This document shows positions 24,978-33,872 of a DNA stretch of 64,000 bases, piece by piece; within the stretch, counting starts at the first letter, position 1; the number at the start of each line of letters is the position of its first letter. The stretch comes from Paracoccaceae bacterium. Lineage in GTDB: Bacteria > Pseudomonadota > Alphaproteobacteria > Rhodobacterales > Rhodobacteraceae. Under the pieces are notes generated by a model that had not been told where the DNA came from, did no database searches, and saw nothing but the letters and a program-made list of their open reading frames with translations. The stretch spans positions 1 to 64,000 of the forward strand of contig JABURR010000055.1 in assembly GCA_014762635.1 (NCBI GenBank), written 5' to 3'. The position numbers and the translations under genes are program-made.

Positions 24978-27161
24978 TCAGATCACCTCGATCACGGATG
25001 GGCCTTCGACGATTTCGCCGATTTTCGCGACTCGGCTCAGGCCCGTTTCGCGCAGTTTCTTGACCAATTCGTCTGCGTCCCCCGCCGGAACCGCTGCAAG
25101 CAACCCGCCCGCGGTCTGCGGATCGAACAGCAGATCCGCCGCCGGGGTCTCGGGCAGGACCATCTGCGCCGCGACCTTGTGGTTCTCACCCCAGATGGTG
25201 GAACGAATGCCCCGTGCCGACAGTACCTCGGCCCCGTCGTAGAGCGGGATGTCCGAAAGCTGCAGCCGCGCGCCCGCGCCGCTGGCCTCAAGCATGGTCA
25301 TCAGGTGCCCGGCAAGGCCGAAGCCCGTGACATCGGTCATCGCATGTGCCCCCGCCAACACACGGGCCGCGTCGCCCTGCGGGACAGACATCGCGGCCAG
25401 CGCATCGGCCACCCACTGACCACGCGCCGCCTGCGCCATCTCGGCGGCAAGGATCGTGCCGGTGCCGATCGGCTTCGTCAGGATCAGCGCGTCACCCGGT
25501 CGCGCGCCATCCACTCGGATCGGCTGTCTCTCGCAAAGACCGGTGAGGGTGAAGCCGATGGTCAGTTCCGCCCCCATGGTGGTGTGCCCGCCGACGATTT
25601 CGGCGCCTTCCGCGGCGAAGACGGCGTTGGCGGCTTCCATGATCTCGGCCAGCCAGGCCTCCTGCATCGCCGGGCGCATCCGGGGCAGGACGATGCTGGC
25701 CAGCGCCGCCTGCGGTGTCGCGCCCATCGCCCAGATGTCCCCAAGAGCATGGATCGCGGTGATCCGGGCCAGAAGCCAGGGGTCCTCGGTAAAGGCGCGC
25801 AGGTGATCGGTGGTCAGCACCTGCCGTGCCTCGCCCAGCTTCAGCACCGCCGCATCATCCCCTGCGCGGGTCAGCACATCGGCGCGCCCGCCCGAGGGCA
25901 GGGTTTCCAGCACACCGGAAAGCGCGCCGCTGCCGACCTTGGACCCACACCCACCGCACAGCGGTTGGTCCGCCTGCGCCACGGCCTCGGGATCAAGGGC
26001 GCGTTCGGCAGGCAGGGGAGCACGGGCCATCTGCGGCAGGTCCCGGAACTTCTCCATGAATTTCCGGTCGATATGATCCTTCCAGCGCCACAAAGCAGGC
26101 CGCTTGACCGAAAGCCCGAATTTGTGGGCCAGCGCCGATTTCCCGCCCAAGGAGACGAGTTTCAGGTAATCGCGCTGGGGCCGGAACCTGCGCATGGCCC
26201 GGCCTGTCAGGGCGGCGCGCAGGTTGTCATGCAGCACCGGCGCTTCGCGGACCGCGAAGACTCCGGCCTTTGGGCGTGGCGCGTGGCTCAGATGCGCACA
26301 GTCGCCCGCCGCGAAAATGGCGGGGTCAGTCAAGGATTGCAGCGTCTCGCCCACGGCGATGTAGCCCTCGTGCAGCTCCAGCCCGGTGTCAGCCAGCCAG
26401 TCCTGAGGCCGCGCCCGTGCCGCGCCCACGGTGAAGGCCGCGGGCATCCGTTCGCCGTTGGAAAGCATGACGAAATCGGGTCCGACCTCGGTGACCTCCA
26501 CCCCGGTGCGGGCCGAAATCCCAAGTTTCCGAGCCTCGTCAAGGATCGCCCGGCGGGCGCGGGGCGTGAGTTCCGAGAGCGTCTCGGCCCCGCTCTCGAT
26601 CACCGTCACGGCGTCCGAGCCCAGTTGATGCGCCATCGCCATGGCCAGTTCCGCCCCGGCCACGCCGCCGCCGATCACCACCACCTCGCGCGTCGCGCCC
26701 TGCGCCACCCGGTCCAGATGCGCGCGCCAGGCATGGGCGAACCGGTCCAGTGGCTTGGCGGGATGCGCGTGCTCGGCAAAGCCCGGGATGTTCGGCAGGT
26801 CCGAGGTGATGCCGACGTCGACCGAGGTCACGTCATAGGCAATCGGCGCATGTCCCTCGATATGAATACGTTTCGCCGCGTGATCGATCCCTGTCGCACG
26901 GCCAAGGATCAGACGCGCGCCCGCGAACCGCGCCAGGCGCACCAGATCGATATCCAGCTCTTCGCGCGTGTAATGCCCCGCCACATGCCCCGGAAGCATC
27001 CCGGTATAGGGCGCCGTCGGGCCGGGGTTTACCACGGTCAGCCGCGCCCCCGGCAGCGGGTTCATCCCCCATTTGCGCAGCACCAGCGCATGGGCGTGAC
27101 CGCCGCCGATCAGCACGAGTTCCCGGGCAAGGGGCAGGGGGCTCTGCATCCGTTTCTCCAT
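24978..27161 (-). CDS. selD: Selenide, water dikinase fused to an N-terminal FAD oxidoreductase
   Basis: SelD makes selenophosphate from selenide and ATP. This 727-residue form carries an N-terminal pyridine nucleotide-disulfide oxidoreductase-like domain (residues about 13-370: LVLIGGGHAHALVLRKWG, VVVIGGGVAGAELAMAMAHQ, IFAAGDCAHLSHA). The SelD domain follows (about 400-727), with the active-site region LCGGCGSKVGSG (Cys, not selenocysteine), RAGDDAAVL, HALGDIWAMGA and MTDVTGFGLAGHL. Such fusions are known. The flavin domain may supply reduced selenium, which is an inference. ATG 27161 or the ATG four codons later could be the start. Confidence 0.93.
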   Translation of the reverse strand: MEKRMQSPLPLARELVLIGGGHAHALVLRKWGMNPLPGARLTVVNPGPTAPYTGMLPGHVAGHYTREELDIDLVRLARFAGARLILGRATGIDHAAKRIHIEGHAPIAYDVTSVDVGITSDLPNIPGFAEHAHPAKPLDRFAHAWRAHLDRVAQGATREVVVIGGGVAGAELAMAMAHQLGSDAVTVIESGAETLSELTPRARRAILDEARKLGISARTGVEVTEVGPDFVMLSNGERMPAAFTVGAARARPQDWLADTGLELHEGYIAVGETLQSLTDPAIFAAGDCAHLSHAPRPKAGVFAVREAPVLHDNLRAALTGRAMRRFRPQRDYLKLVSLGGKSALAHKFGLSVKRPALWRWKDHIDRKFMEKFRDLPQMARAPLPAERALDPEAVAQADQPLCGGCGSKVGSGALSGVLETLPSGGRADVLTRAGDDAAVLKLGEARQVLTTDHLRAFTEDPWLLARITAIHALGDIWAMGATPQAALASIVLPRMRPAMQEAWLAEIMEAANAVFAAEGAEIVGGHTTMGAELTIGFTLTGLCERQPIRVDGARPGDALILTKPIGTGTILAAEMAQAARGQWVADALAAMSVPQGDAARVLAGAHAMTDVTGFGLAGHLMTMLEASGAGARLQLSDIPLYDGAEVLSARGIRSTIWGENHKVAAQMVLPETPAADLLFDPQTAGGLLAAVPAGDADELVKKLRETGLSRVAKIGEIVEGPSVIEVI

Positions 27162-27215
27162 CCGCGTCCCGGCCCGAGTGTTCAGGCGGGTTCGCGCTTC
27201 TTAGGCAGGCGCAGG

Positions 27216-27773
27216 TTACGGGGCAAGCCACAGCCCCGTGAAGCCATCGTGACGCAGGAACCTTGCGCGGCGATGTCTTTCACCAAGATGCAGGGTCTCG
27301 ATCTCGTCCATCCGGAAGTCGAGCACTGCGAAATTCTTTGGCTCCGGTTGAAGGGCATAGTCGTCCGCGTGGTTGATCTCGTGGCCCGGCCGCGGTGCGA
27401 CACCGTAGTTTTCGCGCGCTTTTGGCGGAAGGGCAGCCCAATCTTTGGACGCGTCCGCCCCTGAACGCACTTCGGCCACGGCCCGGACCCTGATCTGCAA
27501 CGCGCGGGTGTGATCCCAGAACAGAAGCGTCGCGCGGGGCTCTGCCACCAGTTCCGACGCCTTCGCAGAGCGCAAGTCGGTGTGGACGGTCAGCATCGCG
27601 TCGACGCGGTCGGTTGCGCGCAGCACCACCTTGCGCGCTTCGGGCGCACCATTCCGCCCCACCGTGGCAAGCGTCGGCGTGCGTGCCGGGCTGCCCGGAT
27701 CGTCCACCGCCTCTTCAAGACAAATCCACGCCGCGTCCAGTGTCGCGACCAAGGAAGCGAATACGTCACTCAT
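27216..27773 (-). CDS. PNPOx-like FMN-binding split-barrel protein
   Basis: This 185-residue protein has the pyridoxamine 5'-phosphate oxidase fold: TPTLATVGRNGAPEARKVVL, then TVHTDLRSAKASEL, then ATLLFWDHTRALQIRVRAVA. The C-terminus differs from true PdxH, so it may be an Alr4036-type flavoprotein rather than the vitamin B6 enzyme. The start overlaps the end of the AttH-like gene upstream by 8 bp, making co-translation with that export cassette likely. The substrate is unknown. Confidence 0.8.
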   Translation of the reverse strand: MSDVFASLVATLDAAWICLEEAVDDPGSPARTPTLATVGRNGAPEARKVVLRATDRVDAMLTVHTDLRSAKASELVAEPRATLLFWDHTRALQIRVRAVAEVRSGADASKDWAALPPKARENYGVAPRPGHEINHADDYALQPEPKNFAVLDFRMDEIETLHLGERHRRARFLRHDGFTGLWLAP

Positions 27774-28818
27774 AGCCGGTCATCTCCAGGTAACCGCGCC
27801 CGGAATGGGTGCCGGTGATCATGATCGGGCCTTCCCAATAAGGGAAGACGGTATCCATCCAGGCGCCGTCGTTCAGGGCGGAGACCTCCACATCGAGGCC
27901 ACGTTCGGGCAGTTCCAGCCGCCACCTGACAGGAACCTCGCGCCCGGCGACGCTTGCTGTTGCAAGGGGCGTCGCGCTCAGGTGCCCGTCGCCATAGGGC
28001 GTCGGGCTGCCGTCGGGTTCTATCCACGTGGCCGAGGTGTAATGCGTCCCGTCCGTCTGCCGCAGCCGGAAGCCCATGAGTTTCTGCCCGCCCTCCAGAT
28101 GCAGCGAGAACCAGTCCCACCCGGTCTGATCGTCCGAGAGCGGTTGCGAGGACCATTCCCGGTCGAGCCAGGCCTGTCCGGTGACCTGAACGTCGCCATC
28201 CGGCAGGGTGAGAGTGCCGCCGACCAGGTAGAACGGCTGCGAGTAGTAGTAGCTGGCCGTCCCGTCCGCGGATTTGACCGAGTAGCCATCCTGCCCCTGC
28301 GGGACGAGGGGGCCATCGGCGGAAAGCTGGAGGCGATAGGCAAAATCCTCGCTGCTTGCCGCGACCTCCAAGGAGTCGATCCCTGGACCGTTCGCGGTCA
28401 TGTGCCAATCGTCGATATGGGCGCCGAAGGGGGCGACGGTGACCGCCGCCTGCCCGATCCCGCCCCGGGCGAAGCGCTGGGCCGAGAAATGGCGGCCCGG
28501 CGAGGTCAGCCCGGCATTGCCCATCCAAATCTGTGGCGAGGACCAGTCCTTGATGCCGGGGTCGCCGGGTCGCAGGGCCGAGCGAAACAGGGTCCACTGG
28601 ATGCCATAGTCGCGCCCGTCTGCGCCGGTCAGGTTCGCGGTCAAGTACCACCACTCGATCCGGTAGTCGGGATGCGCCCCGTGATCCGCGGGGAAGTCGA
28701 AGCCCTTGTCCGGCTTGGGCAGGGCAAATCCCTCCGCGTCGCTACCAAGGCCCGCGAACCCCTGCGCGAGCGCGGCGCAAGGGAACCAGATCAGGGCGAC
28801 AAGAAGCCTAGCGTTCAT
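27766..28818 (-). CDS. AttH-like (CrtC/lipocalin-like) secreted protein
   Basis: This 350-residue protein has a signal peptide (LLVALIWFPCAALAQG) and the AttH/CrtC-like double barrel seen in hydroxyneurosporene synthase relatives: PDYRIEWWYLTANLTG, GKQ-less YGIQWTLFRSAL, then VTGQAWLDREWSSQPL and WDWFSLHLEGGQKLMGFRLR. It overlaps the FtsX-like permease gene by 11 bp. The order ATPase, permease, AttH matches AttEFGH-type cassettes of other proteobacteria, whose substrate is not known. A role in lipid or lipoprotein handling at the envelope is plausible. Confidence 0.82.
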   Translation of the reverse strand: MNARLLVALIWFPCAALAQGFAGLGSDAEGFALPKPDKGFDFPADHGAHPDYRIEWWYLTANLTGADGRDYGIQWTLFRSALRPGDPGIKDWSSPQIWMGNAGLTSPGRHFSAQRFARGGIGQAAVTVAPFGAHIDDWHMTANGPGIDSLEVAASSEDFAYRLQLSADGPLVPQGQDGYSVKSADGTASYYYSQPFYLVGGTLTLPDGDVQVTGQAWLDREWSSQPLSDDQTGWDWFSLHLEGGQKLMGFRLRQTDGTHYTSATWIEPDGSPTPYGDGHLSATPLATASVAGREVPVRWRLELPERGLDVEVSALNDGAWMDTVFPYWEGPIMITGTHSGRGYLEMTGYE

Positions 28819-31210
28819 TGGCGAAGATCCTCAGCAGATCGGCAGGCGGGGTCCGCGCCAGCCGCCGCGCGGGCCAGAGCGCCGCCAGCCCCGCCGCGAG
28901 CAACGACAGGAGGCCAAGCCAAAGCCAGTCGCGCGGGAAAAGCCACATGGGCAGCCGCCAACCGAAGGCGTCCACGTTGATGAAGTTGAGCAAGACCCAG
29001 GCCAGCAGGATGCCCACGGGTAGCGCCAGCACGAAGGTTAGCGCCGCCAGCATCAGCGCCCGGCCAAGCTCGATCCGGGCCAGTTGCGCGCGTGTAAGGC
29101 CAAGCGCCCAGACCGGCGCAAGCTGCGGCTGGCGCATGGTGGCGAGCGTCAGCAGGCTGGTGAGGATCGCGAAACCCGCGATGGCCAGCGTCAGCACGTT
29201 CAGCGCGCCGGTCACCGCGAAGGTCCTCTCGAAGACACTCAGCGAAAACGCCTTGAGCGAGGCCTGGTCGACCATGTTCTCGGCCGGCAGCCCGAAGTCA
29301 TCGCGCAGGGAGCGGGCCAGCCCTGCCGGATCATCGGTCAGCAGGCCATAGTCCAGCCGCTCCGCTTCGGGGTAACGGCTGGTCAACTGGTCCAGCGCGA
29401 TCACGATCTGGGCGTCGGAATTGCCGTAGTCCGAATAGATCCCCGCCACCGGAACGCTCCAGGGCCCCGGTAGTGTGATGCGGTCGCCGGGCGCAAGCCC
29501 CTCCCGCCGCATGAGCTGTTCGTTGATCAGGGCGCCGGTGCCCGCGTGGACCTGCTCCCAGACATCCGGTGCGGCCTCCAGCAGCGGCCAGTTGCGCGGG
29601 TAGATCGGGTTGTCGGCGACGCCATAGATCTCGGCGGGCCAGCCGGCGACCCGTGCTTTGATGCTCCAGATCGGCAAGATGGCGTCGGTCTTGTCGGCAA
29701 GGTAGGCCTCCAGCCTCTGCCCCTCGGCCTCGTCCCGCGCCGTGATGTAGAGGTCCGAGACCAGCCGTTGATCCAGCCAGCCCGTGAAGGTCAGCCGGAA
29801 GCTGCCCACCATCGTGCCCACGCCGATATTGGCGGAAAGTGCCAGCAACAGCGCCATAAGCGCCAGCGACAGGCCCGGAAGCTGCTGGCGCGTGTCGGCC
29901 CAGAACCATTCCGTCACCGGCGCCCGGGCCAGCCGTGCCGCGAGCCCAAGCAACAGGTGCAGGAGGATCGGCAGCGACAGCGCGGCCGCGATCAGGAGGG
30001 CACCCAGCAGCGTGAAACTCGCCACCAACCCGCCGATGGCCGCCGCACCCGCCGCAACGGCAAGGCAGGCCACGACCGCGCCCCCCTGCGCCCAAAGCGC
30101 GCGTTCCGATTGCAGCGCCCAGGCCCGCGCCCTGGCAGGTGCAAGCAACGGCATGCGCGCGACTTTCCACAGGCTCTGCGCCGCCGCTGCGCCGGTGCCG
30201 ATGACCGAGATGCCCAGCCCCGCGATCCACCACGAGGGCCTGAGAGACAGCGTGCCTTCGACGCTTGCCCCGTAAAGTCCGCGCAATGTGGCGGCCACGT
30301 CCGGCAGAAGCGCCGCCGCGATGACGTAGCCCAGCGAGACGCCGATTGCCCCGGCGATCAGCGCGAAAATCAGCAACTCCGCCACCAGCAACACCAGCAA
30401 CCGCCGAAGCGGAAGCCCCAACGCCCGCAGGGTCCGGAACACGGGGCGCCGCTGCTCGAAGGCCAGCCCGACCGCGCCATGAACGATGAAAAGCCCGACC
30501 GCGAAGGACAGCAGTCCGAAGGCCGTCAGGTTCAGGTGAAAACTGTCCGTGAGCCGCGCGATATCGCTCGATTGCGCGGGGGGGCGGATCTCAAGGCCCG
30601 GGGCGATGTCCTGCAAATCTGGGCGGCCCATCGGTTGCCCCGGCAACAGGATCAGGTGCGAGATCTGCCCGGGCCGCTGCAACAGGCGCTGGGCGATGCC
30701 GATATCGGTGAAGCCGATGCCTGGGGCGAGGCCCTCGACGGTCACGATCTCGGGGCCGCCTTCGGGCGAAAGGTCCTCGGCGGTTCCGCTGGCGACGATG
30801 ACCTGCCCCGGCGGGGTGATGAAACCCGCCAGGCCGCCCGCACCGCCCGGTCCGGACCCGGGCAGGAAACTTGGCGGGGCCGTCAGCGGATCGAAGCCAA
30901 CCAATCGCAAGGACGCACCGCCAATCTCGGCGCGATCTTCGAGGATTGGGCTCACGAGCCAGCCCGCCCGGCGCAGCGCCACATAGGTCTCCTGCGCGAT
31001 CATCCCGCCATCGGCGCGCGCGATCCGGGCAAAGCGCGTCTCGCCCAAAGCGGCGGCGGCGCGGTCATAGCTTGCCCGCGCCTCGGCATTGATCGCCTGC
31101 ACCCCGGACCAGAGCGCCGTGGCCAGCGCCAGCCCGACCAGCAGCGTTACAAGCTGGAAGGGCTTGCGCCGCCAATGGGACAGCAACGCGCCAAGCGCCG
31201 CCCGCGTCAT
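28808..31210 (-). CDS. FtsX-like ABC transporter permease (MacB/LolC superfamily)
   Basis: This 800-residue inner-membrane permease has a first helix near residue 20 (LVTLLVGLALATALWSGV), a large periplasmic domain, and two blocks of FtsX-type helices (residues about 235-410 and 660-790). MacB-like permeases push envelope substrates outwards rather than across both membranes. It overlaps the ATP-binding subunit gene by 4 bp (ATGA) and the AttH-like gene by 11 bp, so the three form one translational unit. Confidence 0.88.
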   Translation of the reverse strand: MTRAALGALLSHWRRKPFQLVTLLVGLALATALWSGVQAINAEARASYDRAAAALGETRFARIARADGGMIAQETYVALRRAGWLVSPILEDRAEIGGASLRLVGFDPLTAPPSFLPGSGPGGAGGLAGFITPPGQVIVASGTAEDLSPEGGPEIVTVEGLAPGIGFTDIGIAQRLLQRPGQISHLILLPGQPMGRPDLQDIAPGLEIRPPAQSSDIARLTDSFHLNLTAFGLLSFAVGLFIVHGAVGLAFEQRRPVFRTLRALGLPLRRLLVLLVAELLIFALIAGAIGVSLGYVIAAALLPDVAATLRGLYGASVEGTLSLRPSWWIAGLGISVIGTGAAAAQSLWKVARMPLLAPARARAWALQSERALWAQGGAVVACLAVAAGAAAIGGLVASFTLLGALLIAAALSLPILLHLLLGLAARLARAPVTEWFWADTRQQLPGLSLALMALLLALSANIGVGTMVGSFRLTFTGWLDQRLVSDLYITARDEAEGQRLEAYLADKTDAILPIWSIKARVAGWPAEIYGVADNPIYPRNWPLLEAAPDVWEQVHAGTGALINEQLMRREGLAPGDRITLPGPWSVPVAGIYSDYGNSDAQIVIALDQLTSRYPEAERLDYGLLTDDPAGLARSLRDDFGLPAENMVDQASLKAFSLSVFERTFAVTGALNVLTLAIAGFAILTSLLTLATMRQPQLAPVWALGLTRAQLARIELGRALMLAALTFVLALPVGILLAWVLLNFINVDAFGWRLPMWLFPRDWLWLGLLSLLAAGLAALWPARRLARTPPADLLRIFANER

Positions 31211-31884
31211 GGGGAAACCTTGCCCGCAGCAAGGTGCAACCGGCGTTGCAGTCTGCCGGCCAGCCTTTCGGAATGGGTGACCATCAGAAGAGCGGCGTCG
31301 GTTTCGGCCACCAGCCCCAGCATCATGTCGAGAACGGCGTCGCCGGTCGCTTCGTCCAGGTTCCCGGTCGGCTCATCCGCCAACACGAGGCGCGGCCGCA
31401 CTGCCAGGGCGCGGGCCACGGCGACGCGTTGCTGCTGCCCACCGGAAAGCTCCTCGGGGTATTTTCGCAACTGTTCCAGCAGACCCAATCGCCGCGCAAG
31501 CGTGTCGCACCAATCCGGATCGTGCCGACCTGCCAGCCGCGCCTGGAAGGCGATGTTCGCCTCGACCGTCAGCGAGGGGATCAGGTTGAACTGCTGGAAG
31601 ACGACCCCGATCCGTTCGCGCCTCAGCGCGGCGCGGCCTGCATCGTCAAAGGCCCCGATATCGGCGCCGTCCAGCCGGACCTGCCCGCTGTCGGGTGCAT
31701 CGAGCCCGCCGACGATATGCAGAAGCGTGCTCTTGCCGCTGCCCGATTCCCCGGTCAGCGCCAGCGTCTCCCCGGCCTCGAGCCGCATGGAAAGCCCGTC
31801 GAGAATGCGGATCGGCCCGCCCTCGCCGGGGTAGGTCTTCACAAGATCGGTGACGGAAAGAAGCGGTGTGTCTGTCATGGCCAC
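31207..31884 (-). CDS. ABC transporter ATP-binding protein, LolD/MacB type
   Basis: This 225-residue ATPase drives the FtsX-like permease encoded next. Walker A is GESGSGKSTLLHIVGG, the Q-loop is VFQQFNLIPSLT, the signature is EELSGGQQQRVAVARAL, Walker B is LVLADEPTGNLDEATG, and the switch His is in LLMVTHSERLAG. The start is ATG 31884 or ATG 31878 two codons later. It is the first gene of the cassette and is divergent from glycerate kinase, with the promoter presumably in the 87-bp gap. Confidence 0.92.
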   Translation of the reverse strand: MAMTDTPLLSVTDLVKTYPGEGGPIRILDGLSMRLEAGETLALTGESGSGKSTLLHIVGGLDAPDSGQVRLDGADIGAFDDAGRAALRRERIGVVFQQFNLIPSLTVEANIAFQARLAGRHDPDWCDTLARRLGLLEQLRKYPEELSGGQQQRVAVARALAVRPRLVLADEPTGNLDEATGDAVLDMMLGLVAETDAALLMVTHSERLAGRLQRRLHLAAGKVSP

Positions 31885-31971
31885 TTCTACTTAGAGGGTC
31901 TGCCGGAAAAGAACAGCCGCGACGGAAATTCGCCCTCGACCGGCAGGCGGGCACGGCGTAGCACTGACCTC

Positions 31972-33207
31972 ATGACAGAGACATTGACCGAGACGGCCCG
32001 GCGGATCTTCGCGGCGGGGGTGGCGGCGGCGGACCCGGTTCAGGCGGTGCGCCGCGCGCTGGAAGAGCGTCCCTTGGCGCCGGTGACGGGGCGGCGCGTG
32101 GTGATCGCCGTGGGCAAGGCCGCGATCGGCATGGCCGAGGCGGCGCAAGTCGTATTGCCGGATATCGACCGGGTGCTCATCGTCACCAATTACGAGAATA
32201 CGCGCGAGGTGCCCGGCGCCGAGGTTTTCGCGGCGGGTCATCCAGTGCCTGACGAAGGGGGCGAGGCGGCGGCCAAGGCGGTGATCGCGGCCCTGTCGGA
32301 ACTGGGGTCAGAGGACGCGGTTCTGGCGCTGATCTCGGGCGGTGGATCGGCGCTTCTGCCCGCCCCGGCCGAGGGGCTGACGCTGGCCGACAAGGCGAGG
32401 GTGAACAGCCTGCTGCTGGCCTCGGGCGCGGATATCACCGAGATGAACCTTGTCCGGCAGCAGCTTTCGCGACTGAAGGGCGGGGGGGTCTTGCGGGTCG
32501 CGTCCCCGGCACAGGTGACCTCGCTGATCCTGTCAGACGTGGTGGGCGACGATCTTCGCGTGATCGCCAGCGGCCCGACTGTTTCACCCATCGGGACGCG
32601 GGCCGAGGCGGTGGCGCTTTGCGAGGCACGCGGGATCTGGGACGACCTGCCCGAGGCGGTGCGGCGTAATCTGGAGCACGAAGATGACATTCAAGCGGAC
32701 CTGCCAACGGCCGACAACCGTCTGATCGGAAGCAACGGGATCAGCGTCGCGGCCATGGCACGGGAGGCGGACGGGGCGCTGGTGGCGCCAGAACCGCTGG
32801 AGGGGGACGTGGAGGACGCGGCGCGGCTCGTGGCCGATGTGGCAACAGGCGGTGGCTGCTGGCTTTTCGGTGGCGAGACCACGGTTCGGATCAAGGGCGA
32901 CGGTCTTGGCGGGCGCAACCAGGAACTCGCGATGCGCGTGGCGCTGGAGGCCGAAGCACGCGGTTGGTCCGGCGACTGGGCGTTCCTGTCCGGCGGCACC
33001 GATGGGCGCGACGGCCCCACGGATGCGGCGGGTGGTCTGGTGGGGCCCGACACACTGGCCCGGATGCGCGCGGAAGGGGTGGACCCACAGGCGGCTCTGG
33101 CCCGGAACGACAGCTACCACGCGCTTAACGCGGCAGGCGCGCTGCTGATGACCGGGGCGACCGGGACCAATGTCGCGGACCTGCAAGTGCTGATCCGTAC
33201 GGGCTGA
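31972..33207 (+). CDS. Glycerate 2-kinase (GckA/TtuD, MOFRL family)
   Basis: This 411-residue kinase phosphorylates glycerate, feeding photorespiration-like or serine-cycle carbon into glycolysis. Family marks are VVIAVGKAAIGMAEAA, ALISGGGSALLPAPA, MNLVRQQLSRLKGGGVLR, SDVVGDDLRVIASGPT, and the MOFRL C-terminal domain with GGRNQELAMRVALEAEARG and FLSGGTDGRDGPTDAAGG. ATG 31972 is preferred; the frame is open far upstream through the antisense of the ABC genes, but that part has no family similarity. It ends 9 bp from the convergent flavin reductase. Confidence 0.92.
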   Translation: MTETLTETARRIFAAGVAAADPVQAVRRALEERPLAPVTGRRVVIAVGKAAIGMAEAAQVVLPDIDRVLIVTNYENTREVPGAEVFAAGHPVPDEGGEAAAKAVIAALSELGSEDAVLALISGGGSALLPAPAEGLTLADKARVNSLLLASGADITEMNLVRQQLSRLKGGGVLRVASPAQVTSLILSDVVGDDLRVIASGPTVSPIGTRAEAVALCEARGIWDDLPEAVRRNLEHEDDIQADLPTADNRLIGSNGISVAAMAREADGALVAPEPLEGDVEDAARLVADVATGGGCWLFGGETTVRIKGDGLGGRNQELAMRVALEAEARGWSGDWAFLSGGTDGRDGPTDAAGGLVGPDTLARMRAEGVDPQAALARNDSYHALNAAGALLMTGATGTNVADLQVLIRTG

Positions 33208-33216
33208 TGGTGGGGG

Positions 33217-33741
33217 TCAGAACCCGCTGGTAAACCTTCCGAAATCCCCGGCGGAGAAGAGCAGCGGATCCCCATCTCGCAGGCTGACACGCGCGACCCG
33301 GCCGACGGCGATGACGTGATCGCCGCCTTCGTGGATGGCGTAGGTCTCGCATTCGAACCGCGCCAGGAACTGGTCGAGAAGCGGCACGCCATTGGCGTTC
33401 TCGGTATGATTGCCGAAGGCGCGTCCATCACGGACGAAGCCAAGCGCCTGATCCTTGTGACCTGCGCCCATGACATGGATCGCGAAATGGCGGGCCTGGG
33501 CGAAATGCTCGAACCGGCGTGAGGCGCGGGCCGGGCACCACATGACCAGCGGCGGGTCCAGCGAAACGCTGGCGAAACTATTCGCTGTTATTCCAATGGG
33601 TTCGTCGGTGAGCGACCGCGCGGTGACGACAGTGACGCCGGTGGCGAAGGTTCCAAGCGCGGAGCGGAATCGGGCGGAGTTCTCGGGATCCGGGACGAAG
33701 CTCTGGATATCGGTCAGGCTGCTGTCCGGGCCGGGTTTCAT
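33217..33741 (-). CDS. Flavin reductase family protein
   Basis: This 174-residue FMN-binding split-barrel protein is of the HpaC/RutF type, which reduces free flavin with NAD(P)H for a partner monooxygenase. Diagnostic stretches are RSALGTFATGVTVVTA, GITANSFASVSLDPPLVM and GGDHVIAVGRVARVSL. No two-component monooxygenase lies beside it, so the partner is unknown. Confidence 0.88.
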   Translation of the reverse strand: MKPGPDSSLTDIQSFVPDPENSARFRSALGTFATGVTVVTARSLTDEPIGITANSFASVSLDPPLVMWCPARASRRFEHFAQARHFAIHVMGAGHKDQALGFVRDGRAFGNHTENANGVPLLDQFLARFECETYAIHEGGDHVIAVGRVARVSLRDGDPLLFSAGDFGRFTSGF

Positions 33742-33872
33742 TTTGTATCTCCTATTTTGGCGGCCATGTGCTCACTGGCCCGCCGTCGGGCTTCGTTCCG
33801 CGACATAAGTTGATCCATCAACAGGGCAAGCGAGCGAAATCGCTCTTGATCGTGGCACCTAGCCCAGAGCCT

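Noticed and set aside
25900-25960. Selenocysteine at the SelD active site
   Set aside because: The position is encoded as Cys (CGGCGSK) with no in-frame TGA.
25179-27464. 761-codon plus-strand frame opposite selD
   Set aside because: Typical antisense open frame in GC-rich DNA; SelD and FAD motifs are continuous on the minus strand.
29546-31834. 762-codon plus-strand frame opposite the ABC permease and ATPase
   Set aside because: Highly basic Gln/Arg-rich translation without structure; complement of clear transporter genes.
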